Source of the DNA: Acinetobacter bereziniae
Lineage (GTDB): Bacteria; Pseudomonadota; Gammaproteobacteria; Pseudomonadales; Moraxellaceae
Length of the DNA stretch: 57,585 nucleotides
Assembly (NCBI GenBank): GCA_009912575.1
Contig: WNDP01000008.1
Coordinates: 1-57,585, forward strand
Reading direction: 5' to 3'
A program made the translations under genes and the position numbers. This document shows positions 45,156 through 57,216 of this stretch, piece after piece; positions within the stretch are counted from its first letter, which is position 1; each line of letters opens with the position of its first letter. The notes under the pieces were generated by a model. The model saw only the letters and a program-made list of their open reading frames with translations. It had not been told where the DNA came from and searched no databases.

Positions 45156-45665
45156 ATGATGATTTTGACTGATAAAAAGCCACGTGTGAATGTTGAAGGG
45201 ATTCTGACTAGCGAAGAAATCCATGAAATTGAACATCACATGGGTCATTACCCATACCCACGCGCAGCGTCTTTGGATGCTTTAAAGTGTGTACAACGCC
45301 GTAACGGTTGGGTAGATGATGCGCAGTTACATGCAATTGCTCAATTATTGACAATTACAACTGCCGATTTGGAAGGTGTTGCAACATTCTATAACCGTAT
45401 TTACCGTCAACCTGTTGGTCGCCACGTAATTTTATTATGTGATTCGATTGCTTGTTTCTTGATGGGTGCGGAAACTTTAGCAGAAGCTTTCCAACGTGAA
45501 CTGGGTATCCAATTTGGTCAAACGACAGCTGATGGTCGTTTTACTTTATTGCCGATCTGTTGTTTAGGGAACTGTGACAAAGGTCCAACCTTAATGATTG
45601 ATGAAGATACTCACGGTTTGGTTGAAGTGACTTCTGTGAAACAGTTATTGGAGAAGTATGTATGA
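45156..45665 (+). CDS. nuoE: NADH dehydrogenase I subunit E
   Basis: NuoE binds the 2Fe-2S cluster N1a through CDSIAC and CCLGNC (about residues 97-102 and 133-138). It belongs to the NADH-input module with NuoF and NuoG. AAGGGG precedes two adjacent ATG codons; the first is used. Its stop overlaps the nuoF start by four bases. Confidence 0.97.
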   Translation: MMILTDKKPRVNVEGILTSEEIHEIEHHMGHYPYPRAASLDALKCVQRRNGWVDDAQLHAIAQLLTITTADLEGVATFYNRIYRQPVGRHVILLCDSIACFLMGAETLAEAFQRELGIQFGQTTADGRFTLLPICCLGNCDKGPTLMIDEDTHGLVEVTSVKQLLEKYV

Positions 45666-46993
45666 ATACCGAACCAAGACCAATTTATGGCGAAGGAAAC
45701 CCTGAAACTCACCCATTAACATGGCGTTTGAGTAAACAGGAATTTGTTCGTAGTGCTGATGATTATGAAGCTTTAGAAGGCTATGCAGGCTTTAAAAAAG
45801 CGCTGTCTATGCCACCTAAAGATGTTCTTGAAGTCATCAAAGCAGCGACTGTAAAAGGTCGTGGTGGTGCAGGTTTCCCAGCAGGGATTAAATGGTCATT
45901 GATGGCACCAAATGATGGTGGTCCTCGTTACCTGATCTGTAATGCCGATGAGATGGAACCGGGTACGTTCAAAGACCGTTTGTTGATGGAAAAACTTCCT
46001 CATCAACTGATCGAAGGGATGTTGATTGCGGGTTATACCCTTGAAGCTACACAAGGCTATATCTTCATTCGTGGTGAGTACATCGAAGCTGCTCAATACT
46101 TAAATGAAGCTTTAGAGCAAGTTCGTGCTAAAGGTTATTTGGGCGACAACATCTTAGGTACAGGTTGGAACTTTGACCTCCATGTACATACAGGTGCGGG
46201 TCGTTATATCTGCGGTGAAGAAACTGCATTGATTAACTCACTCGAAGGTCGCCGTGCAAATCCACGGACCAAACCACCATTCCCGCAAGTTGCAGGTGCA
46301 TGGGGTCGTCCTACGATTGTCAATAACGTTGAAACCTATAACAACTTGCCTGCAATCATGTTGCGTGGTCCTGAGTGGTATATCGGTTTGTCTGCGGGTA
46401 AATCTAAAGATCCGGGCACTAAAATCTATGGTGCATCAGGAAAAGTTACTTTCCCTGGGTTATGGGAATTACCATTCGGTACAACTGCACGTGAAGTGAT
46501 TGAAGACTATGCCGGCGGTATGCGTGATGGTCTTAAGCTAAAAGCATGGTTGCCGGGTGGCGCATCAACTGACTTCTTAGCTGCTGAACACATTGATCTT
46601 CCAATGGATTCAGAAAGCATTATGAAAGCAGGTTCTCGTCTAGGTACATGTTTGTTAATGGTTGTTGATGAAACCCAATGTATGGTTTCTGCGACCCGTA
46701 ACTTAGAAGAATTCTTTGCACGTGAATCATGTGGTTTCTGTACACCATGCCGTGATGGCTTACCGTGGGCAGTAAAAGCTCTTGTCGTTATTGAGAAGGG
46801 CGAAGGGAAGATGGAAGACATTCAACATCTTCAAGAACTGACTCGTAAGTTATGGATTGGTAAAACATTCTGTGCTCACGCACCAGGTGCGATGGAACCA
46901 TTGATGGGTGCACTCAAATATTTCCGTAGCGAGTTTGAAGCTAAAGTGACAGATCGTCCTGTAGCGCAAGCCAGCCACGTAGAACAAGTTTAA
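45662..46993 (+). CDS. nuoF: NADH dehydrogenase I subunit F
   Basis: NuoF oxidises NADH with FMN and passes electrons to 4Fe-4S cluster N3. The FMN/NADH glycine-rich site is [14 protein letters not shown] (about residue 62), and the cluster ligands are in [12 protein letters not shown] with a later cysteine in KTFCAHAPG. It has 443 residues and is translationally coupled to nuoE. Confidence 0.97.
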   Translation: MNTEPRPIYGEGNPETHPLTWRLSKQEFVRSADDYEALEGYAGFKKALSMPPKDVLEVIKAATVKGRGGAGFPAGIKWSLMAPNDGGPRYLICNADEMEPGTFKDRLLMEKLPHQLIEGMLIAGYTLEATQGYIFIRGEYIEAAQYLNEALEQVRAKGYLGDNILGTGWNFDLHVHTGAGRYICGEETALINSLEGRRANPRTKPPFPQVAGAWGRPTIVNNVETYNNLPAIMLRGPEWYIGLSAGKSKDPGTKIYGASGKVTFPGLWELPFGTTAREVIEDYAGGMRDGLKLKAWLPGGASTDFLAAEHIDLPMDSESIMKAGSRLGTCLLMVVDETQCMVSATRNLEEFFARESCGFCTPCRDGLPWAVKALVVIEKGEGKMEDIQHLQELTRKLWIGKTFCAHAPGAMEPLMGALKYFRSEFEAKVTDRPVAQASHVEQV

Positions 46994-47004
46994 GGAATTC
47001 GACT

Positions 47005-49689
47005 ATGGCTACAATTCATGTCGATGGAAAATCGTACGAAGTCAATGGCTCGGAAAACTTGCTACAAGCATGTTTGAGTCTTGGCATCGACATCCCATAT
47101 TTTTGTTGGCATCCAGCTTTAGGTTCTGTCGGTTCTTGCCGTCAATGTGCTGTTACTCAATATGCGAATCCAGAAGATACTCGCGGTCGCTTAGTAATGT
47201 CATGTATGACTCCTGCATCTGACAATACCTTTATTTCGATTGAAGACAAAGAAGCAAAAGATTTCCGTGAATCTATCGTGGAATTCTTAATGACCAACCA
47301 TCCACACGACTGTCCAGTCTGTGAAGAGGGTGGTCACTGTCATCTTCAAGATATGACGGTGATGACACAGCACGACCGTCGTCGCTATCGTTTTACCAAA
47401 CGTACACACCATAACCAAGAGTTAGGTTCTTTCATTGCGCATGAGATGAACCGTTGTATCGCATGTTATCGTTGTGTTCGTTACTATAACGATTATGCAG
47501 GTGGTACAGACTTTGGTGTTTATGCCAATGCATCACGTGTTTATTTTGGTCGTCCAGAATCAGGAACTTTAGAGTCTGAATTCTCTGGTAACTTGACTGA
47601 AGTTTGTCCAACAGGTGTGTTTACTGATAAAACACATTCGGCACGCTATAACCGTAAATGGGACATGCAGTATGCGCCAAGCGTATGCCAAGGCTGTTCT
47701 TCAGGTTGTAATATTTCACCGGGTGAGCGTTATGGTGAACTACGTCGTGTAGAAAACCGTTTCAACGGTGAAGTTAACCAATACTTCTTGTGCGATAAAG
47801 GTCGTTTCGGTACAGGTTATGTGAACCGTGAAGATCGTCCACGTCAACCACAGTTCCGCAATGGCGCAGATATCGAAACGATTTCTGTCGATATGGCATT
47901 GGATTCAGTGATTGCAAATGTTCAAGGCAAGAAGGTCTTGGGTATTGGTTCGCCACGTGCATCATTAGAATCCAACTATGCCTTGCGTGAGTTGGTGGGT
48001 CAGCAAAACTACTCAACAGGGATGTCTCAAAAAGAGCAAAACTTGGTTGAGTTGGCTGCATCAATTATGCAGGCTGAGGGTGTTTATAACCCGGGTATGC
48101 GTGAGATTGAAAGCTATGATGCTGTCTTGATCCTGGGTGAAGACTTAACTCAATCTGCACCACGTATGGCATTGTCAGTTCGCCAAGCTGCGAAAAACAA
48201 AGCCAAGCAAATGGCTGCAGACCGTCGTACACAAGATTGGTTAGCTGAACCGGTAAAACGTATTGGTCAGGATGCGAATTCTCCAATTTACATTTTAGCT
48301 GCAACGCAAACACGTTTAGCTGATATTGCAGAGGGTGAAGTTGTTGCTTCTCCAAACGATATTGCACGTTTAGGCTTTGCTGTTGCTGCGGCTGTAAAAG
48401 GCGAAACAATTCTTGGTTTAGATGACGATGCGAAAGCATTTGCACAAACCATTGCGGATACGTTAAAAGCTGCGAAAAAGCCATTAATCATCTCTGGAAC
48501 AAGCTTACAAGATGCTGCCATCATGGAAGCTGCTGCACAGGTTGCACAGAATCTAGGTGAAAATGCAGGTCTAACATTGACAGTTCCTGAAGTGAACTCA
48601 ATGGGCTTGACATTATTTGGTGGTTTAAGCTTAGAGCAAGCATTTGCACAAGACTATGATTCAATCATTATCGTTGAAAATGATTTGTTCCGCCGTTTGC
48701 CTGCAACTCAAGTACAAGCGGCTTTAGCGAAAGCGCAAAGCGTGATTGTGCTTGATCACTCTGAAACTGAAACTGTAAACGCTGCGGATGTGGTTCTTTC
48801 TGCTGCAAGTTTTGCTGAAGGTGATGGTACTGTTGTCAGCCAAGAAGGGCGTGCACAACGTTTCTACCAAGTCTATGATCCAAGTTACTACAAACCAGAA
48901 TATGCCATTAAAGAATCATGGCGCTGGTTACATGCCATTGAAACGGGTGTGAAAGGTAAGGCGATTTCTTGGACTTTGCTGGATGACGTGATTGAATCTG
49001 TCGTGAAAAATGTTCCAGCGTTAGAAGCGATCCAAGATGTTGCACCTGATGCAGGCTACCGAGTTCATGGCTTGAAAATTGCCCGTGAACCGCGTCGTTA
49101 CTCAGGTCGTACAGCTATACGTGCGCCATTGAACGTACATGAGCCGAAGCAACCAGTCGATGTAGATTCTGCATTAACATTCTCAATGGAAGGTTATGTT
49201 GGACCACAAGATGCCTCGTCATTGGTTCCATTTGCATGGGCACCAGGTTGGAACTCTCCACAAGCTTGGAATAAATACCAAGACGAAGTGGGTGGACATC
49301 TGAAAGGTGGTGACTCGGGTATTCGTTTGTTCGACCGTTTAGTGAAACGTCCTGCACATAGCTTTGTTGCACCGACTGCTGTAGGGACCAATCCAGATAG
49401 TTTCCGTCTCGTTCCAATGCATCATATTTTTGCTTCTGGTGAATTTACAGTGAAAACACCAGCAATGGAATCACGTATTCCTGAAGCTGCTTTTGCTGTA
49501 GGTGAACAGGATGCGGCACGTTTGAATGTTCAAGATGGACAGCAACTTACAGTGCAAGCAGGTGAGACCACGATCAGTCTTCCTGTACAAGTCATTGAGT
49601 ATTTACCTGCGGGTTATATCGGCTATCCAGTTGGACAAGCACCAACCGTTTCACTTGCTGAACCTGTATCTGTAACGGTAGGAGTGTAA
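47005..49689 (+). CDS. nuoG: NADH dehydrogenase I subunit G
   Basis: This 894-residue subunit carries the 2Fe-2S cluster N1b ([16 protein letters not shown] near residue 33), the His-ligated N5 ([14 protein letters not shown] near residue 100) and N4 ligands ([15 protein letters not shown]). A further 4Fe-4S site, N7-like, is suggested by [10 protein letters not shown] near residue 229. The rest is a molybdopterin-oxidoreductase-like domain that no longer binds molybdenum. Confidence 0.97.
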   Translation: MATIHVDGKSYEVNGSENLLQACLSLGIDIPYFCWHPALGSVGSCRQCAVTQYANPEDTRGRLVMSCMTPASDNTFISIEDKEAKDFRESIVEFLMTNHPHDCPVCEEGGHCHLQDMTVMTQHDRRRYRFTKRTHHNQELGSFIAHEMNRCIACYRCVRYYNDYAGGTDFGVYANASRVYFGRPESGTLESEFSGNLTEVCPTGVFTDKTHSARYNRKWDMQYAPSVCQGCSSGCNISPGERYGELRRVENRFNGEVNQYFLCDKGRFGTGYVNREDRPRQPQFRNGADIETISVDMALDSVIANVQGKKVLGIGSPRASLESNYALRELVGQQNYSTGMSQKEQNLVELAASIMQAEGVYNPGMREIESYDAVLILGEDLTQSAPRMALSVRQAAKNKAKQMAADRRTQDWLAEPVKRIGQDANSPIYILAATQTRLADIAEGEVVASPNDIARLGFAVAAAVKGETILGLDDDAKAFAQTIADTLKAAKKPLIISGTSLQDAAIMEAAAQVAQNLGENAGLTLTVPEVNSMGLTLFGGLSLEQAFAQDYDSIIIVENDLFRRLPATQVQAALAKAQSVIVLDHSETETVNAADVVLSAASFAEGDGTVVSQEGRAQRFYQVYDPSYYKPEYAIKESWRWLHAIETGVKGKAISWTLLDDVIESVVKNVPALEAIQDVAPDAGYRVHGLKIAREPRRYSGRTAIRAPLNVHEPKQPVDVDSALTFSMEGYVGPQDASSLVPFAWAPGWNSPQAWNKYQDEVGGHLKGGDSGIRLFDRLVKRPAHSFVAPTAVGTNPDSFRLVPMHHIFASGEFTVKTPAMESRIPEAAFAVGEQDAARLNVQDGQQLTVQAGETTISLPVQVIEYLPAGYIGYPVGQAPTVSLAEPVSVTVGV

Positions 49690-49691
49690 TC

Positions 49692-50705
49692 ATGAATGAA
49701 TCTTTACGCGCCCTACCGACATGGGCACAAGACTGGCCGATTGCTTATTCGGTCATTCAGGCAATTGTGATTTTGTTGGTTGTGGTTTTGCTTGCAGCAT
49801 TGATGTCTTTTATTGAGCGTCGTTTGCTTGGTTTATGGCAAGACCGTTATGGTCCGAACCGTGTAGGTCCGGGCGGGATGTTTCAGATCGTTGCTGACAT
49901 GCTTAAAATCATGTTTAAAGAAGACTGGACACCGAAGTTTGTTGATAAACTGACTTTCCGTTTAGCACCAGCAGTTGCGATGGCAACTGCGGTACTGTCA
50001 TTTATGGTTATTCCTGTTTCACCTTATTTGGGTGTTTCAGATATGAGCATTGGCTTATTGTTCTTTATGGCAATGGCAGGTATCGCAGTGTATGCCGTGT
50101 TATTTGGTGGTTGGGCATCAAATAACAAATATGCATTACTTGGTGGTCTACGTTCAGCTGCACAAACCATTTCTTATGAAGTCTTCTTAGGGATTTCATT
50201 GATGGGTGTTGTTGCAATCGCAGGTTCATTTAACTTACGTGAAATCGTAGAAGCACAACGTGATGTATGGTTTGTGGTTCCACAATTCATTGGTTTCATG
50301 ATCTTTGTGGTTGCCGGTGTTGCGGTAACACATCGTCATCCATTTGACCAACCAGAAGCTGAGCAAGAACTGGCTGAAGGTTATCATGTTGAATATGGTG
50401 GTATGAAATGGGGGATGTTCTTTGTTGCTGAATACGTCAACATCATTCTTATTTCTGCACTGATCGTGACTTTATTCTTCGGCGGTTGGTTAGCACCATT
50501 TAATTTAAATATTCCATTCATTCCAGATGCGTTCTGGTTCATTGCGAAAACAGCATTCTTTGTGATGATGTTTGTCTTGGCTCGTGGTTCTTTAATGCGT
50601 CCACGTTATGACCAAGTGATGAATTTTGGTTGGAAAGTGTGTTTACCACTTGCATTGGTCAACCTTTTGGTGACTGGTGCTGTGATTCTGATGAATCAAG
50701 CCTAG
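49692..50705 (+). CDS. nuoH: NADH dehydrogenase I subunit H
   Basis: A 337-residue membrane subunit that forms the quinone-channel entrance. Motifs include [20 protein letters not shown] and [20 protein letters not shown], with about eight hydrophobic segments. It starts two bases after nuoG. Confidence 0.97.
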   Translation: MNESLRALPTWAQDWPIAYSVIQAIVILLVVVLLAALMSFIERRLLGLWQDRYGPNRVGPGGMFQIVADMLKIMFKEDWTPKFVDKLTFRLAPAVAMATAVLSFMVIPVSPYLGVSDMSIGLLFFMAMAGIAVYAVLFGGWASNNKYALLGGLRSAAQTISYEVFLGISLMGVVAIAGSFNLREIVEAQRDVWFVVPQFIGFMIFVVAGVAVTHRHPFDQPEAEQELAEGYHVEYGGMKWGMFFVAEYVNIILISALIVTLFFGGWLAPFNLNIPFIPDAFWFIAKTAFFVMMFVLARGSLMRPRYDQVMNFGWKVCLPLALVNLLVTGAVILMNQA

Positions 50706-50723
50706 GACAGCAGGGAGTACAAA

Positions 50724-51266
50724 ATGTATAAAATTCTAGCTGGCGTAGGATCAATTGTTCGTTCGTTGTGGATGGTGTTTAGCCATGTCACACGCAAACG
50801 CGATACGATTTTATATCCAGAAGTTCCAGCCGAACAAATCGTACCTCCACGCTACCGTGGTCGTATCGTATTAACACGTGACCCAGACGGTGAAGAGCGT
50901 TGTGTTGCGTGTAACTTATGTGCGGTTGCATGTCCTGTTGGCTGTATCTCATTGCAGAAAGCTGAAAAAGAAGATGGACGTTGGTATCCAGAATTTTTCC
51001 GTATTAACTTCTCACGCTGCATTTTCTGCGGTATGTGTGAAGAAGCATGCCCAACAACTGCAATCCAGTTAACACCAGACTTTGAGTTAGGTGAATATGT
51101 ACGCCAAGATCTTGTTTATGAGAAAGAAAACTTACTCATTTCAGGTCCAGGTAAATATCCTGACTACAATTTCTACCGTGTTACTGGTATGACGATTGAT
51201 GGTAAAGAAAAAGGTCAAGCGCAGCGTGAAAGCGCGCCTGTAGATGTACGGAGCTTATTACCATGA
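50724..51266 (+). CDS. nuoI: NADH dehydrogenase I subunit I
   Basis: This ferredoxin-like subunit has two 4Fe-4S clusters (N6a, N6b) bound by [12 protein letters not shown] and [12 protein letters not shown]. It links NuoG and NuoB. It has 180 residues, and its stop overlaps nuoJ. Confidence 0.97.
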   Translation: MYKILAGVGSIVRSLWMVFSHVTRKRDTILYPEVPAEQIVPPRYRGRIVLTRDPDGEERCVACNLCAVACPVGCISLQKAEKEDGRWYPEFFRINFSRCIFCGMCEEACPTTAIQLTPDFELGEYVRQDLVYEKENLLISGPGKYPDYNFYRVTGMTIDGKEKGQAQRESAPVDVRSLLP

Positions 51267-51784
51267 TGTGGCCATTTTATTTAATGGCTCTAGTGGCCAT
51301 TGTTTCTACAGTTCGTGTTGTGACCAATGCGAACCCTGTACATGCTTTATTAAGCTTGATCGTTTCGTTACTTGCGGTTGCAGGTATCTTCTTAACGATT
51401 GGTGCACCATTTGCAGCCGCGCTTGAAGTTATTGTTTATGCGGGTGCGATCATGGTGTTGTTCGTATTCGTAGTAATGATGCTCAACCTTGGTCAACACA
51501 CAGTTGACCAAGAGCGTAAATGGTTGACTTCAGATGCTTGGGCTTATCCAGCACTCATGAGCTTTTTAATTGGTTTATGTTTGGTTTGGGTATTGGGTTC
51601 AGATTATGTGCCACATGGTGCAGTACTAGGTACTCAAGTCATTGGTCCTAAAGTTGTTGGTCAAGCACTCTTTACCCACTATTTATTATTGGTTGAAGTT
51701 GCCGCAATGTTATTGCTTGCAGCCTTAGTTGCAGCATTCCACTTAGGCAAACGTGAACCTAGTGCAGAAGAGGATAAACAGTAA
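51263..51784 (+). CDS. nuoJ: NADH dehydrogenase I subunit J
   Basis: A 173-residue membrane subunit with five hydrophobic segments. [19 protein letters not shown] contains the family's flexible third helix. It is coupled to nuoI by a four-base overlap and to nuoK by one base. Confidence 0.96.
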   Translation: MMWPFYLMALVAIVSTVRVVTNANPVHALLSLIVSLLAVAGIFLTIGAPFAAALEVIVYAGAIMVLFVFVVMMLNLGQHTVDQERKWLTSDAWAYPALMSFLIGLCLVWVLGSDYVPHGAVLGTQVIGPKVVGQALFTHYLLLVEVAAMLLLAALVAAFHLGKREPSAEEDKQ

Positions 51785-52092
51785 TGGGCAGCATTCCTTT
51801 AGAACATGGTTTGATCGTTGCATCTATCCTTTTTGCACTGGGTTTTTACGGTGTAATGGTACGACGCAACTTATTATTTATGTTGATGAGCCTTGAGATC
51901 ATGATGAATGCAGCCGCATTGGCATTCGTTGTGGCAGGAAGTGCATGGGCACAACCTGATGGTCAAATTATGTTTATTTTGATCCTTACTCTTGCTGCGG
52001 CAGAGGCGTGTATCGGTCTTGCGATCGTCCTTCAGTTCTACCATCGCTTCCATCATCTGGATGTAGATGCTGCTAGTGAGATGCGCGGATGA
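51784..52092 (+). CDS. nuoK: NADH dehydrogenase I subunit K
   Basis: A 102-residue, three-helix MrpC-like subunit of the proton path, with membrane glutamates in [10 protein letters not shown] and [11 protein letters not shown]. Its stop overlaps the nuoL start by four bases. Confidence 0.96.
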   Translation: MGSIPLEHGLIVASILFALGFYGVMVRRNLLFMLMSLEIMMNAAALAFVVAGSAWAQPDGQIMFILILTLAAAEACIGLAIVLQFYHRFHHLDVDAASEMRG

Positions 52093-53978
52093 GTTATTTA
52101 TATTTAACGATTTTATTTCCGCTCATTGGTTTTGTCCTTTTAGCGGCAGGGCGTAATAAACTTCCTAAAAATGTAGCTGCCATTATTGGCGCAGGTTCTG
52201 TTGGTCTTTCTGCATTATTTGCTTTGATTGCAGGCATGGAGTTTGTCAATCAAGGTTCAGTTGCACAATCACAGCATTTGTGGACTTGGTTTAATGTGGG
52301 TGGTTTTGCCCCGGGCGTAAGTTTGCATCTTGATGGCTTATCATTATTGATGATGGGCATGATCACGGGTGTGGGTTTCTTGATCCATATCTTTGCAACT
52401 TGGTATATGCGTGGTGAAGAAGACTTTGCACGTTTCTTCTCATATTTCAACTTATTCGTTGCCAGCATGTTGGTGTTGGTGTTGGGTGACAACTTAGCGT
52501 TGTTATTCTTAGGTTGGGAAGGCGTAGGTCTGTGTTCTTACCTATTGATTGGTTATTACTATCAAAACCCTGCAAACGGTTTTGCTGCAATCAAAGCATT
52601 TACAGTGACTCGTGTTGGTGATGTATTTTTACTGATCGCATTGTTCTTGCTTTACCAACAATTTGGTACTTTGCATATTGGAACAATCGTTGCCAATGCT
52701 TCACAAGTTCTAGCACTTGATCATAACCTTGCACTTTGGACATCGTTGATGTTGTTCTTGGGTGCTGCGGGTAAATCTGCACAAATCCCATTACAAACGT
52801 GGTTGGCAGATGCAATGGCTGGTCCTACACCAGTATCTGCATTGATCCATGCTGCAACAATGGTAACCGCAGGTGTTTACTTGTGCTGTCGTATGTTCTC
52901 TGTGTTTGAAATGACACCAGAAGTGATGCAGTTCATTTCGATTACTGGTGCAGTGACATTGCTAGTTGCAGGTTTTGCTGCCTTGGTGCAAACGGACATT
53001 AAACGTATTTTGGCTTACTCTACAATGAGTCAGTTAGGTTATATGTTTATGGCTGTAGGTGCTGAAGCATACCAAGCTGGTCTGTTCCATATGCTTTCAC
53101 ACGCATTCTTTAAGGCATTATTATTCTTGTCTTCAGGTGCAGTGATTCTGGCTTACCATCACGAGCAAAACATCTTCAAGATGGGTGGCTTGTTCTACAA
53201 AAACAAATTCTTATTCGCTTGTTTTGCGATAGGTGGTGGTGCACTGGCTGCAATTCCATTTATCACAATCGGCTTCTTCTCTAAAGATGCAATCTTGGGT
53301 GCTGTTTGGGCGCAAGGTCAATCTGTAGCACTGTATGGCTCATTGTATTGGGTTGGTGTTGCTGGTGCATTCCTGACTTCGATTTATACTTTCCGTTTAA
53401 TCTGGGTGGTATTCTTCGGTGAAGAAAAAACACATTATCACGAAATCAAAGGTGCAACCTATTGGGCGCCTTTAGGTATCTTGGCTGTTCTTTCAACTGG
53501 TTTGGCTTATTTCTTAAAAGCACCAGTCATGAACGTTTTAAATGCTGCTCATATTCCTGCTTTTGAAGTTTCTCAAGCAGTTGAAGAAGGTATGCATGGT
53601 GCAGAACATGTTGCTGTAGGTATCGCATTGGTTGGTTTAACCGTGGGTGTTGTACTGTTTGCTTTTGCATATAAGGCTGTTAAAGGCTTTGCTGCAACTT
53701 CATTTGGTGCTGGACTTGCAAATATCTGCCGTAATGCATTTGGTTTCGATTCTTTATATAACCTTGTATTCGTTCAACCGTATTTACTGATTGCGAAAAT
53801 TATTGGTCGAGACCCAATTGATGGTTTATGGCTAGTATTACCTGCAATAGTGAAAAGTGGTAATAAATTTACAAGTACCCGTCAAACAGGTTCATTACGT
53901 GAATATGCATCAAGTATGTCACTCGGTGTAGTGGTGTTACTGATGATCTTGATCGTGATTCAGGTAGTGGGGAAATAA
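52089..53978 (+). CDS. nuoL: NADH dehydrogenase I subunit L
   Basis: The largest antiporter-like proton pump of the membrane arm, 629 residues. Motifs include [36 protein letters not shown] and [11 protein letters not shown], with the long lateral helix near the C-terminus. Confidence 0.97.
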   Translation: MSYLYLTILFPLIGFVLLAAGRNKLPKNVAAIIGAGSVGLSALFALIAGMEFVNQGSVAQSQHLWTWFNVGGFAPGVSLHLDGLSLLMMGMITGVGFLIHIFATWYMRGEEDFARFFSYFNLFVASMLVLVLGDNLALLFLGWEGVGLCSYLLIGYYYQNPANGFAAIKAFTVTRVGDVFLLIALFLLYQQFGTLHIGTIVANASQVLALDHNLALWTSLMLFLGAAGKSAQIPLQTWLADAMAGPTPVSALIHAATMVTAGVYLCCRMFSVFEMTPEVMQFISITGAVTLLVAGFAALVQTDIKRILAYSTMSQLGYMFMAVGAEAYQAGLFHMLSHAFFKALLFLSSGAVILAYHHEQNIFKMGGLFYKNKFLFACFAIGGGALAAIPFITIGFFSKDAILGAVWAQGQSVALYGSLYWVGVAGAFLTSIYTFRLIWVVFFGEEKTHYHEIKGATYWAPLGILAVLSTGLAYFLKAPVMNVLNAAHIPAFEVSQAVEEGMHGAEHVAVGIALVGLTVGVVLFAFAYKAVKGFAATSFGAGLANICRNAFGFDSLYNLVFVQPYLLIAKIIGRDPIDGLWLVLPAIVKSGNKFTSTRQTGSLREYASSMSLGVVVLLMILIVIQVVGK

Positions 53979-53979
53979 G

Positions 53980-55590
53980 ATGGAAATCACAAACAATTGG
54001 ATTTTACCCGCACTGATTCTTGTACCTTTTATTGCAGGTTTCGCGTGTTGGTTAGTCGATAAACTTGATAAACATTTGCCTCGTTATATCGCATTAGTGG
54101 GTATGCTCATTACTTTGGGCTTAACCGTTATTTTGTGGAAACAAGGTGGATTTGATTATGCTTTAGGCGGTCAAGCGCCGACTTGGGCAGCTGAGTTTTA
54201 TGTTCCTTGGATTAAAACACTAGGAATTAACATTCACTTAGCCGTTGATGGTCTTTCTCTACTTATGGTGGGTTTAACCGCATTACTGGGTGTACTTGCT
54301 GTTGGCTGTTCATGGGGAGAAATTCAAAAGAATGTAGGTTTCTTCCACTTAAACCTTTTATGGTCTTTGGGTGGGGTAATCGGGGTTTTCCTTGCAATTG
54401 ATATGTTCTTGTTCTTCTTCTTCTGGGAGATGATGCTTGTACCTATCTACTTCTTGATCGCACTTTGGGGTCATAAAGGCGCAGACGGTAAATCACGTGT
54501 TTATGCAGCGACCAAATTCTTTATCTATACCCAAGTTGCGGGTCTGATCATGCTCATTGGTATCCTTGGTCTGGTGATCTATGGATACATGATGACAGGT
54601 GATGTTGCTTTTGATTATAACCACTTACTTGCAGTAGCGAATACTTTAGACCAACAAGCACCTCATATTGCCTATGCATTGATGATTTGTTTCTTTATTG
54701 GTTTTGCAGTTAAGCTTCCAGTATTCCCATTGCATGGCTGGTTACCAGATGCTCATGCGCAAGCACCTACAGCAGGTTCTGTAGACTTGGCTGGTATTTT
54801 GATTAAAACAGCTGCCTATGGTTTGCTTCGTTTTGTGATGCCTTTCTTCCCAGCAGCATCTGCTCAGTTTGCAGATATTGCGATTATTTTAGGTTTGATT
54901 GGTATTTTCTACGGTGCATTCTGTGCTTTCCAGCAAACAGATATGAAACGCTTATTGGCGTATACATCAATTTCACACATGGGCTTCGTGTTACTTGCGC
55001 TTTATGCAGGTAATATCCTGACTTTCCAAGGCCTCATGATCATGATGTTGGCACATGGTTTGTCATCTGCTGCATTGTTCATTATGTGTGGTCAAGTGTA
55101 CGAACGTTTACATACACGTGATTTACGTTTGATGGGAGGGATTCGTGGTCAATTCCAATACCTTCCATTCTTCTTGATGTTCTTCGTTTCTGCGCTTGTG
55201 GGTATTCCAGGTTTAGGTAACTTTATTGGTGAATTCCTGATCTTGATGGGTTCATTTGCCAAGTTCCCAACATTTACAATTATTGCTGCGATTAGCTTAG
55301 TCTTTGCAGGTCTTTATGGTCTTATCTTGATTCATAAAGCACTGTTTGGTACGCCAAATGAAGCACAAAAACTACATTATGAAAGTCCATTAAAAGACTT
55401 AAATGTGCGTGAAACAGTGATTCTATTGATTTGTGCAGTCGGCTTACTATGGTTGGGTGTACATCCACAAAGCTTCCTTGATATTTCAAACTCAAGTATG
55501 GCGTGGTTGGCAAATAGCTATATTCCAGTTCAAGACGTTGTCGATACAGTTCAACAAGTTGTATCTCAACAAAATGTGGAGATCCAATAG
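53980..55590 (+). CDS. nuoM: NADH dehydrogenase I subunit M
   Basis: An antiporter-like proton pump of 536 residues with FFWEMMLVPIYFLIALWG, PLHGWLPDAHAQAPTAGSV and LLAYTSISHMGFV. It starts one base after nuoL and ends two bases before nuoN. Confidence 0.97.
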   Translation: MEITNNWILPALILVPFIAGFACWLVDKLDKHLPRYIALVGMLITLGLTVILWKQGGFDYALGGQAPTWAAEFYVPWIKTLGINIHLAVDGLSLLMVGLTALLGVLAVGCSWGEIQKNVGFFHLNLLWSLGGVIGVFLAIDMFLFFFFWEMMLVPIYFLIALWGHKGADGKSRVYAATKFFIYTQVAGLIMLIGILGLVIYGYMMTGDVAFDYNHLLAVANTLDQQAPHIAYALMICFFIGFAVKLPVFPLHGWLPDAHAQAPTAGSVDLAGILIKTAAYGLLRFVMPFFPAASAQFADIAIILGLIGIFYGAFCAFQQTDMKRLLAYTSISHMGFVLLALYAGNILTFQGLMIMMLAHGLSSAALFIMCGQVYERLHTRDLRLMGGIRGQFQYLPFFLMFFVSALVGIPGLGNFIGEFLILMGSFAKFPTFTIIAAISLVFAGLYGLILIHKALFGTPNEAQKLHYESPLKDLNVRETVILLICAVGLLWLGVHPQSFLDISNSSMAWLANSYIPVQDVVDTVQQVVSQQNVEIQ

Positions 55591-55592
55591 TC

Positions 55593-57149
55593 ATGAATAC
55601 TACGATGTCATTTGCGGATCTCATGCCTTTAGCACCAGTTTTTATTGTTGCTTTAACTGCTGTCGTTGTGATGATCTTAACGTCGATCAAGCGCAATCAT
55701 AATTTGATTGCGACTGCATCAGTGGTTGGTCTGAACCTTGCAGCTATCGATATTTTATTCATGATGTTTGGTGGCTCGTTTATGCCAGCAAATGTGATGA
55801 ATATGTTTATGGTTGACCCATTTACATTATTTTATCAATTGATTGCAGTCATTGCTGCATTGGCATGCTGTACTTTATCGCATGCATATATTGAGACATA
55901 TAAAGACAACCGTGAAGAACTTTATATTTTGATGTTGATCTCTGTGACTGGCGCGATGCTTATGGTTGCAAGCACTCACTATGCATCATTCTTCATTAGC
56001 TTGGAATTACTATCTATTCCAGTATATGGTCTATTGGCTTATACCCATCAACGCAGCAAATCGCTTGAAGCAGGGGTGAAATACCTTGTACTTTCTGCAA
56101 CTGCATCTGCGATCTTATTGATGGGTATGGCATATGTTTATGCTTATACTGGAACATTGTCATTCACAGATTTACCAGGGATTTATGGAACTCAGTTAGC
56201 GCAAGCACATCAAATTGCTTCGGTTGCTGATTTTATCAATCTGTTGAAAGCTTTCCTTGCTCAGCCAATGATTTTGTTGGGTATGGGCTTAATTGTGATT
56301 GCAATTGCATTTAAACTTTCTCTTGCGCCATTTCATAAATGGACACCAGATGTTTATCAAGGTGCACCTGCACCAATCGCTACATATCTTGCAACAGTAG
56401 CAAAAGTTGCGACTATTGGTTTACTGGTTCGTTTTATTTTGACTTCAGGCATCATCTTGGTTCCATCTATTGTGACCATTTTGATTGTGCTCGCGGTACT
56501 GTCTATTTTAGTGGGTAACTTCCTCGCCTTACGCCAAGTGAACTTAAAGCGTATTTTGGGTTATTCATCAATTGCACATTTTGGCTATTTATTGATTGCA
56601 TTGGTCAGCATGACCTACGCAAGCTTAGGCAGCGTAAGTGTTTATGTTGTAACCTATACGCTTACAACAATTGGTGCTTTCGGTGCTGTTGCTCTCATGT
56701 CTAGCCCATATAACAATGTTGATGAAGCAGAGTCACTTGCGGATTACCGTGGTTTATTCTGGCGTCGTCCAGTGTTAACTGCAACTTTAACGGTGATGAT
56801 GCTTTCTCTTGCAGGTATTCCATTAACTGCTGGCTTTATTGGTAAGTTTATGGTGGTGATGGCTGCTGTAACGACTCAGCATTGGTTCTTGGCTGCAATG
56901 GTTGTTGTGGGTAGTGGTATTGGTTTGTATTACTATTTACGTGTAATGATCGTAATGTACATGACACCACCTGATAATCCTCGTATTGATGCGGTTGATC
57001 ATTGGGGACAAAAAGTGGGTGGAATCATGGTATTAGGTGCTGCTGCATTGGTATTATTGATTGGTGTTTATCCAGACCCAATTATTAACTTAGCATTAAA
57101 ATCAGAGATTTTATCTCCTCTACATTTCTTGATGAGTCAGCAACACTAA
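55593..57149 (+). CDS. nuoN: NADH dehydrogenase I subunit N
   Basis: The last subunit of the operon, 518 residues, also antiporter-like. It has SLELLSIPVYGLLAY, APFHKWTPDVYQGAPAPIAT and RILGYSSIAHFGYLLIA. A strong terminator follows, so the operon ends here. Confidence 0.97.
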   Translation: MNTTMSFADLMPLAPVFIVALTAVVVMILTSIKRNHNLIATASVVGLNLAAIDILFMMFGGSFMPANVMNMFMVDPFTLFYQLIAVIAALACCTLSHAYIETYKDNREELYILMLISVTGAMLMVASTHYASFFISLELLSIPVYGLLAYTHQRSKSLEAGVKYLVLSATASAILLMGMAYVYAYTGTLSFTDLPGIYGTQLAQAHQIASVADFINLLKAFLAQPMILLGMGLIVIAIAFKLSLAPFHKWTPDVYQGAPAPIATYLATVAKVATIGLLVRFILTSGIILVPSIVTILIVLAVLSILVGNFLALRQVNLKRILGYSSIAHFGYLLIALVSMTYASLGSVSVYVVTYTLTTIGAFGAVALMSSPYNNVDEAESLADYRGLFWRRPVLTATLTVMMLSLAGIPLTAGFIGKFMVVMAAVTTQHWFLAAMVVVGSGIGLYYYLRVMIVMYMTPPDNPRIDAVDHWGQKVGGIMVLGAAALVLLIGVYPDPIINLALKSEILSPLHFLMSQQH

Positions 57150-57176
57150 TCGAAAAAATCGAGCGTTATTAACAAA

Positions 57177-57204
57177 AAAAGCCCTCATTTGTTGAGGGCT
57201 TTTC
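57177..57204 (+). terminator. Terminator of the nuo operon
   Basis: AAAAGCCCTCA and TGAGGGCTTTT pair around a five-base loop with A and T runs, giving a bidirectional intrinsic terminator. Confidence 0.92.
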
Positions 57205-57216
57205 TTATTTCTTATA